DNA of 38,022 nt from an uncultured Eubacteriales bacterium (GTDB lineage Bacteria; Bacillota; Clostridia; Oscillospirales; Acutalibacteraceae): contig CAKTEU010000020.1 in NCBI GenBank assembly GCA_934552855.1, positions 1 to 38,022 on the forward strand. Direction: 5' to 3'. Below, piece after piece: positions 7,244 through 12,839 of the stretch. Position numbers and translations under genes: made by a program. Every line of letters starts with the position of its first letter. Position 1 is the stretch's first letter. Below the pieces are notes generated by a model. The model saw nothing but the letters and a program-made list of their open reading frames with translations. It was not told where the DNA came from and did no database searches.

Positions 7244-8830
7244 ATGAAAAAATTTAAATCGGCAATCGCTTTGCTTCTTTGTGTGCTTATGCTTGTGCCG
7301 GCACTGTCACTCGGTTCTTTTGCCGAAAGCGAAGAAGAAAGCCTTTATCCGGAAAGCGAACACTATTATCAGAATAATTACTATAACGAATGGACGTATA
7401 CTCACCCCGAAGAAGCGGAATTTTTGTTTATAACTTTTTCGGATGATACCCACACGGAGCCCGGAAGATTTTTCGGAAGCGATATGTATTTTGACAGTTC
7501 TGTCATTTCGCTCCGAGATGTTATAGAACGCTGGTCACAATACGGAAAAATCGGCGATTACATTTCAATTTTTGACGGAAACAACAATCTCATCGGAGTA
7601 TATCAGGGATGGAAACTTGCCGGAGAAACAATTGTTGTTCCGGGTAGTTCCTTCAAAATTACACTCACAACTGACGCAACAATAACGGCGTACGGATTTA
7701 AAATCGATTCGATTTCAACCGAACTTCCCGATTACGAAACTTTAACGGTTTATGATTTTGGCAACGGGAAGGATAAGGAAGTATATTTGAATGATGATTA
7801 TGGCAGCGCAATCATAATTAATGCAAAAAGCTACGGAAAAATCGTTGACGGCAAAGCGGTAATCGGCTGGGAATATGAGGACGGAACCGTTTATGAACCG
7901 CCTGTATACGGCTCTTGGACTGATTGGTGGTACGGACCCAAAACGGAAGATGATAAACAGATTTATCGCTTCAAGGCTGTCAAAACTCCAGTCACTCTTG
8001 AAAAAAGCGATGTTTACAGTTTTACAAACAGCGATGAATACTTCAACGTTGACGGCGAAGGCCGCTATTATATGAAGAAGGAGGACTATCTTCGCCTTGT
8101 TGCAAGTGCCTGCGTTATTCACGGCGTTGGACCTTATGCTTTGCCGGCTGCGGTGACTTCAACAATTCTTCTCGGCTATCCGAAGTTTACATGGAACGGT
8201 TCGTGCATAGGCTTCACAACAACCGTCTGCCTTCAGAAAAAGGGAATTTTTGACGTTGTTAAAACCCAGGAGGGTGCAACGTGCGTAAACGACCTCAAGC
8301 CGACAAGCGACCTTATCAGTTTGATGAATTATTACAACGCACAGGCCGCTTTGACAACGTTGACAAAAAATCAGTCCAGTGCCAAAACACCGAAGGAGTT
8401 TTCAAGGCAGCTTAAAAAGATGTTTGAAAGCGCAGAAAGCGGAAATCTTGTTCTTCTTGAATACCTTATCGGAGACAGTGAACTGAATGCCATCGGAAAT
8501 CTTGCTTATCACGGTTTTGCAATTTCCGGCGCATATACCGATTCATACGGAAGACACGTTCTTCTTTATTATGACGATAACGACGCAAGATACGGAAACG
8601 AAGGTATTTGCTCCGCCTGCTGGATTGAACCCGATTTTTCCGCAATTCACACCGACTACGGCGATCTTCAAACAATCTTCTGGACCGATGAGTTTGAAGC
8701 GTATAAGTCAATCGATTATAACGGCGAGGATAACAGCATTAAGTATTATTGGATTGAATACTTCACACGCATTTTCAAACTTTTAAAAGAGTGGTTTGAA
8801 ACATATGTTGCCGGCATTTTCAAAAAATAA
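7244..8830 (+). CDS. Secreted protein with CUB-like domain and papain/C39-like cysteine peptidase-like domain
   Basis: 528 residues; AAGGAGG sits 8 nt before the ATG. Signal peptide at 1-28. Residues about 50-157 look CUB-like: WTYTHP at the start, DYISIFDGNNNLIGVYQG in the middle and an ending TTDATITAYGFKI. Residues about 285-465 suggest a cysteine-peptidase fold: Cys321 in NGSCIGFT at a helix start, His423 in YHGFAISGAY, and Asp444/Asp445/Asn446 in YYDDND. This Cys-His-Asp/Asn order is that of papain-like and C39-like enzymes. The C-terminus is aromatic and basic (YFTRIFKLL ... GIFKK) but lacks the cysteines of the module seen in its neighbour. It probably shares a transcript with the LRR gene upstream. 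Catalytic assignment is inference from motif order. Confidence 0.6.
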   Translation: MKKFKSAIALLLCVLMLVPALSLGSFAESEEESLYPESEHYYQNNYYNEWTYTHPEEAEFLFITFSDDTHTEPGRFFGSDMYFDSSVISLRDVIERWSQYGKIGDYISIFDGNNNLIGVYQGWKLAGETIVVPGSSFKITLTTDATITAYGFKIDSISTELPDYETLTVYDFGNGKDKEVYLNDDYGSAIIINAKSYGKIVDGKAVIGWEYEDGTVYEPPVYGSWTDWWYGPKTEDDKQIYRFKAVKTPVTLEKSDVYSFTNSDEYFNVDGEGRYYMKKEDYLRLVASACVIHGVGPYALPAAVTSTILLGYPKFTWNGSCIGFTTTVCLQKKGIFDVVKTQEGATCVNDLKPTSDLISLMNYYNAQAALTTLTKNQSSAKTPKEFSRQLKKMFESAESGNLVLLEYLIGDSELNAIGNLAYHGFAISGAYTDSYGRHVLLYYDDNDARYGNEGICSACWIEPDFSAIHTDYGDLQTIFWTDEFEAYKSIDYNGEDNSIKYYWIEYFTRIFKLLKEWFETYVAGIFKK

Positions 8831-8849
8831 AAAAAAACAAATCAAAAAC

Positions 8850-8892
8850 ACAAGGGGCTATTGCACAAAGCGCAAGCCCCTTGTATTTTTTT
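8850..8892 (+). terminator. Intrinsic terminator of the LRR/CUB-peptidase operon
   Basis: A 10-bp stem (ACAAGGGGCT / AGCCCCTTGT, 8850-8859 and 8875-8884) followed by seven Ts. It ends right beside the stop codon of the convergent gene at 8895. Confidence 0.8.
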
Positions 8893-8894
8893 AA

Positions 8895-9251
8895 TTAAAA
8901 AAATTCTGAAACATCTCCCCTGCTTGTCCATATATTGAGCCGTATCATGTCAGCAGGTTCCTCCACCCTCAGAAGCTTTAAGGTAAAAAAGCATTTTTTC
9001 ACCTTATATCCGTCAATTTCGGCAGGAATTGTAACGTTTCCTCGAAGCTTCTCAAAGCTTTCGCAACCGGTTATTGTTGCCGTGCCGTCGCTTTCAACAG
9101 TATATGAAAACTCAACATCTTTCGCCTGAACAAAACCGTAAATCAACCGAATAGTTTCGTCTCTGTAAACAGTGACGGCAAGCACAGCCGCCGAAAAAAC
9201 AAAAAAAACGGTCACCAGAGCAGCGATTATTTTTTTCTTCTTTTTTTCCAT
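8895..9251 (-). CDS. Small membrane-anchored protein with a BspA-like N-terminal cap
   Basis: 118 residues. A lysine-rich start and one hydrophobic helix (about residues 8-28) give an N-in anchor or uncleaved signal. After it, FSYTVESDGTATITGC ... NVTIPAEIDGYKV matches the first repeat and cap found at the start of BspA-type LRR proteins (compare the protein at 12840). No further repeats follow, so it is either a stump of a longer LRR protein or a small protein built from the cap alone. The ribosome site is weak (AAGGACGG about 11 nt before the ATG). It has its own promoter at 9313-9341. Confidence 0.6.
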   Translation of the reverse strand: MEKKKKKIIAALVTVFFVFSAAVLAVTVYRDETIRLIYGFVQAKDVEFSYTVESDGTATITGCESFEKLRGNVTIPAEIDGYKVKKCFFTLKLLRVEEPADMIRLNIWTSRGDVSEFF

Positions 9252-9312
9252 CAGTTTTTCCGTCCTTTTTTATACTTCCTTATGGTCGTACAAATGATTT
9301 TTATTTGAGATA

Positions 9313-9341
9313 AATATATCATAAATAAAATTTGATTTCAA
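9313..9341 (-). promoter_or_regulatory. Promoter of the small BspA-cap protein
   Basis: TTGAAA (9341-9336), a 17-bp spacer and TATATT (9318-9313) on the minus strand, about 60 bp upstream of the start codon at 9251. Confidence 0.6.
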
Positions 9342-9488
9342 GCTTTTCGCAAATTTAAAAATTATTTTGCATTTTTGACAAATGCCGTGCGTTTCCTTTG
9401 TTAATTTTAACAATCGGAACCCGCTTTTCATATACCATATATGTATAGTTGTCAAGCATCAGACAATCAGTCTTTTTCCGCAGTCTTT

Positions 9489-9668
9489 TCAAAAAGTCCC
9501 GACGAAGGCAGAAAATCTCGGATTAAACAGCGTGACTGCACACGGTATCTCCGATTTGCAAAAAGCCTGTTTGAAATCAGAGTAAAGCATATTTGCAAAA
9601 CGGACTGCGGCGAAAACAAGGATGGCTGCAATTATCAGCGCAATGATTAACTTTTTAGCTTTTGTCAT
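9489..9668 (-). CDS. Small hypothetical membrane protein (59 residues)
   Basis: The ATG at 9668 has AAGGAG 8 nt upstream and a strong promoter pair behind it. The product starts with a positive charge (MTKAKK), followed by a hydrophobic helix (about residues 7-24), then DFKQAFCKSEIPC and a short tail. It resembles the N-terminal anchor of its neighbour at 8895 in style, not in sequence. The second half could be frame-shifted, since another frame stays open past the stop, so this may be a gene stump. No function is recognised. Confidence 0.45.
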   Translation of the reverse strand: MTKAKKLIIALIIAAILVFAAVRFANMLYSDFKQAFCKSEIPCAVTLFNPRFSAFVGTF

Positions 9669-9691
9669 GGCTTTTTCTCCTTTTTCTTTTT

Positions 9692-9731
9692 ATTATATCA
9701 CGATTATATCACGATTCAATTTTGCTTTCAA
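9692..9731 (-). promoter_or_regulatory. Twin overlapping promoters with an 11-bp direct repeat
   Basis: The plus-strand sequence ATTATATCACG occurs twice in tandem (9692-9702, 9703-9713), giving two TATAAT -10 boxes on the minus strand. TTGAAA (9731-9726) pairs with the upstream box at 17 bp, and TTGAAT (9719-9714) pairs with the downstream box at 16 bp. Both drive the 59-residue gene. Confidence 0.6.
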
Positions 9732-9760
9732 TCGGAATTATAAAATCTGACGTTTTACCC

Positions 9761-9788
9761 TTGACAAACAAAAAAATATGACTATAAT
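9761..9788 (+). promoter_or_regulatory. Promoter of htpG
   Basis: TTGACA (9761-9766), a 16-bp spacer and TATAAT (9783-9788). The CIRCE operator starts 4 bp after the -10 box and covers the likely transcription start. Confidence 0.85.
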
Positions 9789-9792
9789 GGTT

Positions 9793-9819
9793 TTAGCACT
9801 CAGAAGTATGGAGTGCTAA
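9793..9819. promoter_or_regulatory. CIRCE operator (HrcA binding site)
   Basis: TTAGCACTC, nine bases, GAGTGCTAA: an exact match to the CIRCE consensus inverted repeat recognised by the heat-shock repressor HrcA. Its position over the start site of the htpG promoter fits repression released on heat shock. Confidence 0.95.
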
Positions 9820-9884
9820 AACTATTTTTATTATTCTTTCCGCCGGCGTTTTCCGGCAGTAACATAAAACAGGAGTGATTTTAA

Positions 9885-11762
9885 ATGGCAAAAAAACAGT
9901 TTAAAGCTGAATCAAAAAAACTTCTTGATATGATGGTAAATTCCATCTATACAAACAAGGACATCTTCCTTCGTGAGCTTATCTCAAACGCAAGCGACGC
10001 ACTTGACAAGCTTTATTATAACTCACTTTCAGATGACGCTTCGGGTCTTTCAAGAAGCGATTACAAAATTCAAATCGAGCTTGACAAGGAAAACAGAACG
10101 CTCAAAATTTCCGATAACGGCTGCGGCATGGACGCAAAGGAGCTTGAAAGCAACCTCGGCACAATTGCAAAAAGCGGTTCTCTCGATTTCAAAAAAGGCA
10201 CCGAAAAGAACAAGGACGTTGAAATTATCGGTCAGTTCGGCGTAGGCTTTTACTCGGCTTTCATGGTCAGCGACGAGGTTACCGTTGAAAGCCGCCCCCA
10301 CGGTTCAAGCGAGGCTTACTGCTGGAAGTCAAGCGGTGTTGACGGCTATACGGTTACCCCTTGCGAAAAAGAGTCTGCCGGAACGACCGTAACACTCAAA
10401 ATCAAGGAAAACACCGAAAACGAAAACTACGACAAATATCTCGACCCCTATACCATTAAAGATATCGTTTCAAAGTACTCCGATTACATCCGTTATCCCA
10501 TCATGATGGATATGGAAACGTCAAAACTCAAGGAGGGTACCGAAGACGAATACGAAACCGTTATCGAGCCGACCCAGCTCAACAGCATGGTTCCCCTTTG
10601 GAGAAAGAACAAAAACGAGATTACAAAAGAGGATTACGACAACTTCTACAAGTCAAAGTTCTACGACTACGAAGATCCGCTTCTTACGATCCATTCAAAA
10701 ACCGAGGGTCAAATTTCATATGACGCCCTTCTTTACATTCCGGCTCACGCTTCATATGACTATTACTCGAAGGAATTTGAAAAGGGCTTGCAGCTTTATT
10801 CAAACGGTGTTCTCATCATGGATAAATGCGCCGACCTTCTTCCGGATTACTTCAGCTTTGTCAAAGGACTTGTCGATTCGGCCGACCTCACGCTGAACAT
10901 CTCCCGTGAAACGCTTCAGCAGGATCACCTTCTCAAAGTTATTGCAAAAAATCTTGAAAAGAAAATCAAGTCCGAGCTTGAAAAGCTTCTCAAAAACAAG
11001 CGTGAGGACTATGAAAAATTCTACAAAGCCTTCGGTCTTCAGCTCAAATTCGGAATTTACAACGGTTTCGGCATCAACAAGGACGTTCTCAAGGACCTTG
11101 TTATGTTCTATTCCTCAAGCGAAAAGAAGCTTGTTACCCTCGGCGAATACGTTTCGAGGATGAAAGAGGAACAGAAAACGATTTACTATGCCTGCGGCGA
11201 AACGACCGATAAAATTGATATGCTTCCCCAGGCGGACGCAGTCAAGGCGAAGGGCTTTGAAATTCTTTACTGCACCGACGACGTTGACGAATTTGCAATT
11301 CAGATGCTTCGTGAATACAACGACAAAACCTTCACCAACATCTGCGCCGACAAGCTTGACCTTGACACCGAGGAGGAAAAGAAAGCCCTTGAAGACGAAA
11401 ACAAGGATTCAACCGACCTTCTTGACGCAATCAAAACCGCCCTTGACGGAAAGGTTTCCGTTGTACGCTTCACGAACAATCTTCATGAGCACCCTGTCTG
11501 CCTGACGAGCGAAGGTATGCTTTCGCTTGAAATGGAAAAGGTTCTCAACTCAATGCCGAACGGAAACTCAATGAAAGCCGAGCTTGCGCTTGAAATCAAC
11601 CGCAATCACCCGATTGCCGAAAAGCTTAAGGTACTCTTTGAATCCGACAAAGACAAGCTTTCAAAGTACGCGAAAATTCTTTATGCAGAGGCCTGCCTCA
11701 TCAGCGGAAAGAGTATAGAAAACCCTGCGGAGTTCAGCGAACTTGTTTGCGAATTGATGTAA
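9885..11762 (+). CDS. htpG: Chaperone HtpG (bacterial Hsp90)
   Basis: 625 residues, normal for HtpG. The GHKL ATPase motifs are all present: ELISNASDALDKL near residue 30, DNGCGM near 80, GTIAKSGS just after it, and IGQFGVGFYSAFMV near 120. The middle domain carries the catalytic-loop arginine region (LNISRETLQQ), and the C-terminal dimerisation domain is complete. It is an ATP-driven homodimeric chaperone of the cytoplasm. The ribosome site AGGAG precedes the ATG by about 9 nt. It is preceded by CIRCE, so it is part of the HrcA regulon here. No plus-strand terminator is evident before the repeat units that follow. Confidence 0.98.
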   Translation: MAKKQFKAESKKLLDMMVNSIYTNKDIFLRELISNASDALDKLYYNSLSDDASGLSRSDYKIQIELDKENRTLKISDNGCGMDAKELESNLGTIAKSGSLDFKKGTEKNKDVEIIGQFGVGFYSAFMVSDEVTVESRPHGSSEAYCWKSSGVDGYTVTPCEKESAGTTVTLKIKENTENENYDKYLDPYTIKDIVSKYSDYIRYPIMMDMETSKLKEGTEDEYETVIEPTQLNSMVPLWRKNKNEITKEDYDNFYKSKFYDYEDPLLTIHSKTEGQISYDALLYIPAHASYDYYSKEFEKGLQLYSNGVLIMDKCADLLPDYFSFVKGLVDSADLTLNISRETLQQDHLLKVIAKNLEKKIKSELEKLLKNKREDYEKFYKAFGLQLKFGIYNGFGINKDVLKDLVMFYSSSEKKLVTLGEYVSRMKEEQKTIYYACGETTDKIDMLPQADAVKAKGFEILYCTDDVDEFAIQMLREYNDKTFTNICADKLDLDTEEEKKALEDENKDSTDLLDAIKTALDGKVSVVRFTNNLHEHPVCLTSEGMLSLEMEKVLNSMPNGNSMKAELALEINRNHPIAEKLKVLFESDKDKLSKYAKILYAEACLISGKSIENPAEFSELVCELM

Positions 11763-11780
11763 AAACAAAAAACCGACCGC

Positions 11781-11809
11781 TTGACAAATATCGGACGGTC
11801 GGGTATAAT
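11781..11809 (+). promoter_or_regulatory. Antitoxin RNA promoter, copy 1
   Basis: TTGACA, a 17-bp spacer, TATAAT (11804-11809). The -35 box lies inside an inverted repeat, CCGACCG ... CGGTCGG (11773-11779 and 11796-11802). On the minus strand the same repeat is followed by TTTTTTG, so it can double as a back-stop terminator for toxin mRNA. Confidence 0.8.
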
Positions 11810-11815
11810 ATGAAT

Positions 11816-11907
11816 AAAGAGGGTGCCGCAGTAAGCGGTTGCTCCACTTGTTAGTTATTTCAAAGAAACACCGCCAAGTGGAAGAGGGCGGTGTTTCTTA
11901 CGTTTTA
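11816..11907 (+). ncRNA. Predicted antisense antitoxin RNA, copy 1
   Basis: No coding frame with a ribosome site follows the strong promoter. The RNA would begin near 11816 with a small hairpin (CCGC-AGTAA-GCGG, 11826-11838) and end at a 13-bp hairpin (AAGAAACACCGCC / GGCGGTGTTTCTT, 11863-11875 and 11887-11899) followed by ACGTTTTA. A competing 8-bp stem, TCCACTTG / CAAGTGGA (11843-11850, 11875-11882), excludes that hairpin. The 3' end overlaps the 3' UTR of the convergent toxin mRNA by about 45 nt, as in TxpA/RatA-type modules. Ends are estimates. Confidence 0.65.
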
Positions 11908-11914
11908 TGTAAGA

Positions 11915-12013
11915 TTACTTCTTGTTAACGAAAATCGTATAACAGAGAGAGATAACTTCGACAATAAGCGAAAGAATCGCCACAACTAAGCTGATAAAAG
12001 CAAAGTTTGTCAT
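11915..12013 (-). CDS. Predicted type I toxin, 32-residue hydrophobic peptide, copy 1
   Basis: The ATG at 12013 has a very strong ribosome site (GAGGAGGTGATAGC-ATG). The peptide starts MTNFAF, has a single hydrophobic helix (ISLVVAILSLIVEVISL) and ends IFVNKK, the typical plan of Fst/TxpA/holin-like type I toxins (short, one membrane helix, lysine end). Such peptides depolarise or damage the membrane when their mRNA escapes the antisense RNA. The ribosome site is the 3' arm of a perfect 6-bp hairpin with a GCAA tetraloop (12022-12037), so translation should be low without refolding or processing. Function is inferred from architecture; the family cannot be named without a search. Confidence 0.75.
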   Translation of the reverse strand: MTNFAFISLVVAILSLIVEVISLCYTIFVNKK

Positions 12014-12021
12014 GCTATCAC

Positions 12022-12037
12022 CTCCTCTTGCGAGGAG
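12022..12037 (-). promoter_or_regulatory. Hairpin masking the toxin ribosome site, copy 1
   Basis: In the minus-strand RNA, CUCCUC-GCAA-GAGGAG forms a perfect 6-bp stem with a GNRA tetraloop, and the 3' arm is the Shine-Dalgarno sequence. A second hairpin, CCGT-AATAAA-ACGG (12049-12062), sits upstream near the 5' end of the mRNA. Confidence 0.75.
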
Positions 12038-12072
12038 CAAACCGCCTACCGTTTTATTACGGCACCGAAAGT

Positions 12073-12101
12073 ATGGTAACATAGGAGTCGAATTTTGTCA
12101 A
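12073..12101 (-). promoter_or_regulatory. Toxin promoter, copy 1
   Basis: TTGACA (12101-12096), a 17-bp spacer and TACCAT (12078-12073) on the minus strand. The predicted 5' UTR is about 50 nt. Confidence 0.7.
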
Positions 12102-12119
12102 TAACAAAAAACCGACCGC

Positions 12120-12148
12120 TTGACAAATATCGGGCGGTCGGGTATAAT
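12120..12148 (+). promoter_or_regulatory. Antitoxin RNA promoter, copy 2
   Basis: TTGACA (12120-12125), a 17-bp spacer and TATAAT (12143-12148), as in copy 1. The single change A11795 to G12134 lies in the spacer, next to the inverted repeat. Confidence 0.8.
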
Positions 12149-12154
12149 ATGAAT

Positions 12155-12246
12155 AAAGAGGGTGCCGCAGTAAGCGGTTGCTCCACTTGTTAGTTATTTC
12201 AAAGAAACACCGCCAAGTGGAAGAGGGCGGTGTTTCTTACGTTTTA
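12155..12246 (+). ncRNA. Predicted antisense antitoxin RNA, copy 2
   Basis: Identical to copy 1 throughout the predicted RNA, with the terminal hairpin at 12202-12238. Because the sequences are identical, each antitoxin RNA should act on both toxin mRNAs. Confidence 0.65.
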
Positions 12247-12253
12247 TGTAAGA

Positions 12254-12352
12254 TTACTTCTTGTTAACGAAAATCGTATAACAGAGAGAGATAACTTCGA
12301 CAATAAGCGAAAGAATCGCCACAACTAAGCTGATAAAAGCAAAGTTTGTCAT
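12254..12352 (-). CDS. Predicted type I toxin, 32-residue hydrophobic peptide, copy 2
   Basis: Identical to copy 1 in coding sequence, ribosome site and masking hairpin (12361-12376). Only the distal promoter spacer differs (two bases). Two intact identical toxins in tandem suggest selection or very recent duplication. Confidence 0.75.
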   Translation of the reverse strand: MTNFAFISLVVAILSLIVEVISLCYTIFVNKK

Positions 12353-12411
12353 GCTATCACCTCCTCTTGCGAGGAGCAAACCGCCTACCGTTTTATTACG
12401 GCACCGAAAGT

Positions 12412-12440
12412 ATGGTAACATAGGAGCCAAATTTTGTCAA
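12412..12440 (-). promoter_or_regulatory. Toxin promoter, copy 2
   Basis: TTGACA, a 17-bp spacer and TACCAT on the minus strand, differing from copy 1 at two spacer positions (12427, 12429). Confidence 0.7.
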
Positions 12441-12444
12441 TAAT

Positions 12445-12483
12445 AAAACTGCCGGAATGAAATCGTTCATTTTCGGCAGTTTA
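12445..12483 (-). terminator. Terminator of the XRE regulator gene
   Basis: On the minus strand AAACTGCCG pairs with CGGCAGTTT, with an extended AATG/CATT inner stem, followed by TTTATT. It overlaps the gene's stop codon (12481-12483) and insulates it from toxin copy 2. Confidence 0.7.
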
Positions 12484-12723
12484 TTTTGTATATTCAACTA
12501 TATCTTCAATGCGACATTCGAGCGTAAAACAAAGGCGGGCAAGCACATCACAGTCAATCCGTTCAACGTTTCCGGTGTACCACTTGTTGATTACCTCAAA
12601 GCGCGTATTCGTCAGCCGAGAAAGCTGATAGCGGGTAAGATTTTTTTGCTCCATCATGTCACGAAGTTTAATTTTTATTTTTCCGTAATTTTGAATTGTT
12701 GAAACCGATTTGAAATCTTCCAT
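12481..12723 (-). CDS. XRE/Cro-type HTH regulator
   Basis: 80 residues, almost all one Cro/C1-type helix-turn-helix domain (about 13-75): KIKLRDMMEQKNLTRYQLSRLT, then the recognition helix region TRFEVINKWYTGN, and a closing helix ending CRIEDIVEYTK. It lacks a sensor or protease domain and resembles the short YozG-like HTH_26 regulators. AAAGGA lies 8 nt before the ATG. It is divergent from the LRR gene at 12840, and their -35 boxes overlap. A 20-bp palindrome in the shared intergenic region is a likely operator, so it probably controls its neighbour and perhaps itself. A link with the adjacent toxin units is possible but not shown. Confidence 0.85.
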   Translation of the reverse strand: MEDFKSVSTIQNYGKIKIKLRDMMEQKNLTRYQLSRLTNTRFEVINKWYTGNVERIDCDVLARLCFTLECRIEDIVEYTK

Positions 12724-12755
12724 GCTTTAATTCCTTTGTTGTTTTTATAATTTAT

Positions 12756-12784
12756 ATTCTATATTTATAGTTACTTGTTGACAA
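12756..12784 (-). promoter_or_regulatory. Promoter of the XRE regulator
   Basis: TTGTCA (12784-12779), a 17-bp spacer and TAGAAT (12761-12756) on the minus strand. The -35 box overlaps that of the plus-strand promoter. Confidence 0.6.
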
Positions 12785-12806
12785 TTCGCTTATGCAGTGT
12801 TACTAT
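12778..12806 (+). promoter_or_regulatory. Promoter of the LRR protein gene at 12840
   Basis: TTGACA (12778-12783), a 17-bp spacer and TACTAT (12801-12806). The -10 box lies inside the palindrome at 12800-12819. Confidence 0.7.
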
Positions 12807-12819
12807 ATATATATAGTAA
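12800..12819. promoter_or_regulatory. Perfect 20-bp palindrome, candidate operator
   Basis: TTACTATATATATATAGTAA reads the same on both strands and spans the -10 box and likely start site of the plus-strand promoter. A repressor bound here would block that promoter; the adjacent divergent XRE regulator is the obvious candidate. AT-rich palindromes can arise by chance, but the non-alternating TTAC/GTAA ends argue for a real site. Confidence 0.55.
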
Positions 12820-12839
12820 TAACAAAGGAGTTGAAAATA

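Larger units (their letters stand above)
11764..12441. repeat. Two tandem 339-bp units, each a type I toxin-antitoxin module
   Basis: Unit 1 (11764-12102) and unit 2 (12103-12441) are head to tail and differ at only three positions (11795/12134, 12088/12427, 12090/12429), none of them inside the toxin frame or the main RNA hairpins. Each unit holds a plus-strand promoter and RNA, a minus-strand 32-residue frame and its promoter. The near identity points to a recent tandem duplication or to ongoing gene conversion. Confidence 0.95.

Noticed and set aside
9270..9455. 61-codon minus-strand frame between the two small membrane genes
   Set aside because: It covers the promoter of the 8895 gene, has no ribosome site and no protein-like composition.
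11810..11854. 14-codon plus-strand frame starting right behind the antitoxin -10 box
   Set aside because: The ATG lies before the likely transcription start and has no ribosome site; the RNA is better read as non-coding.
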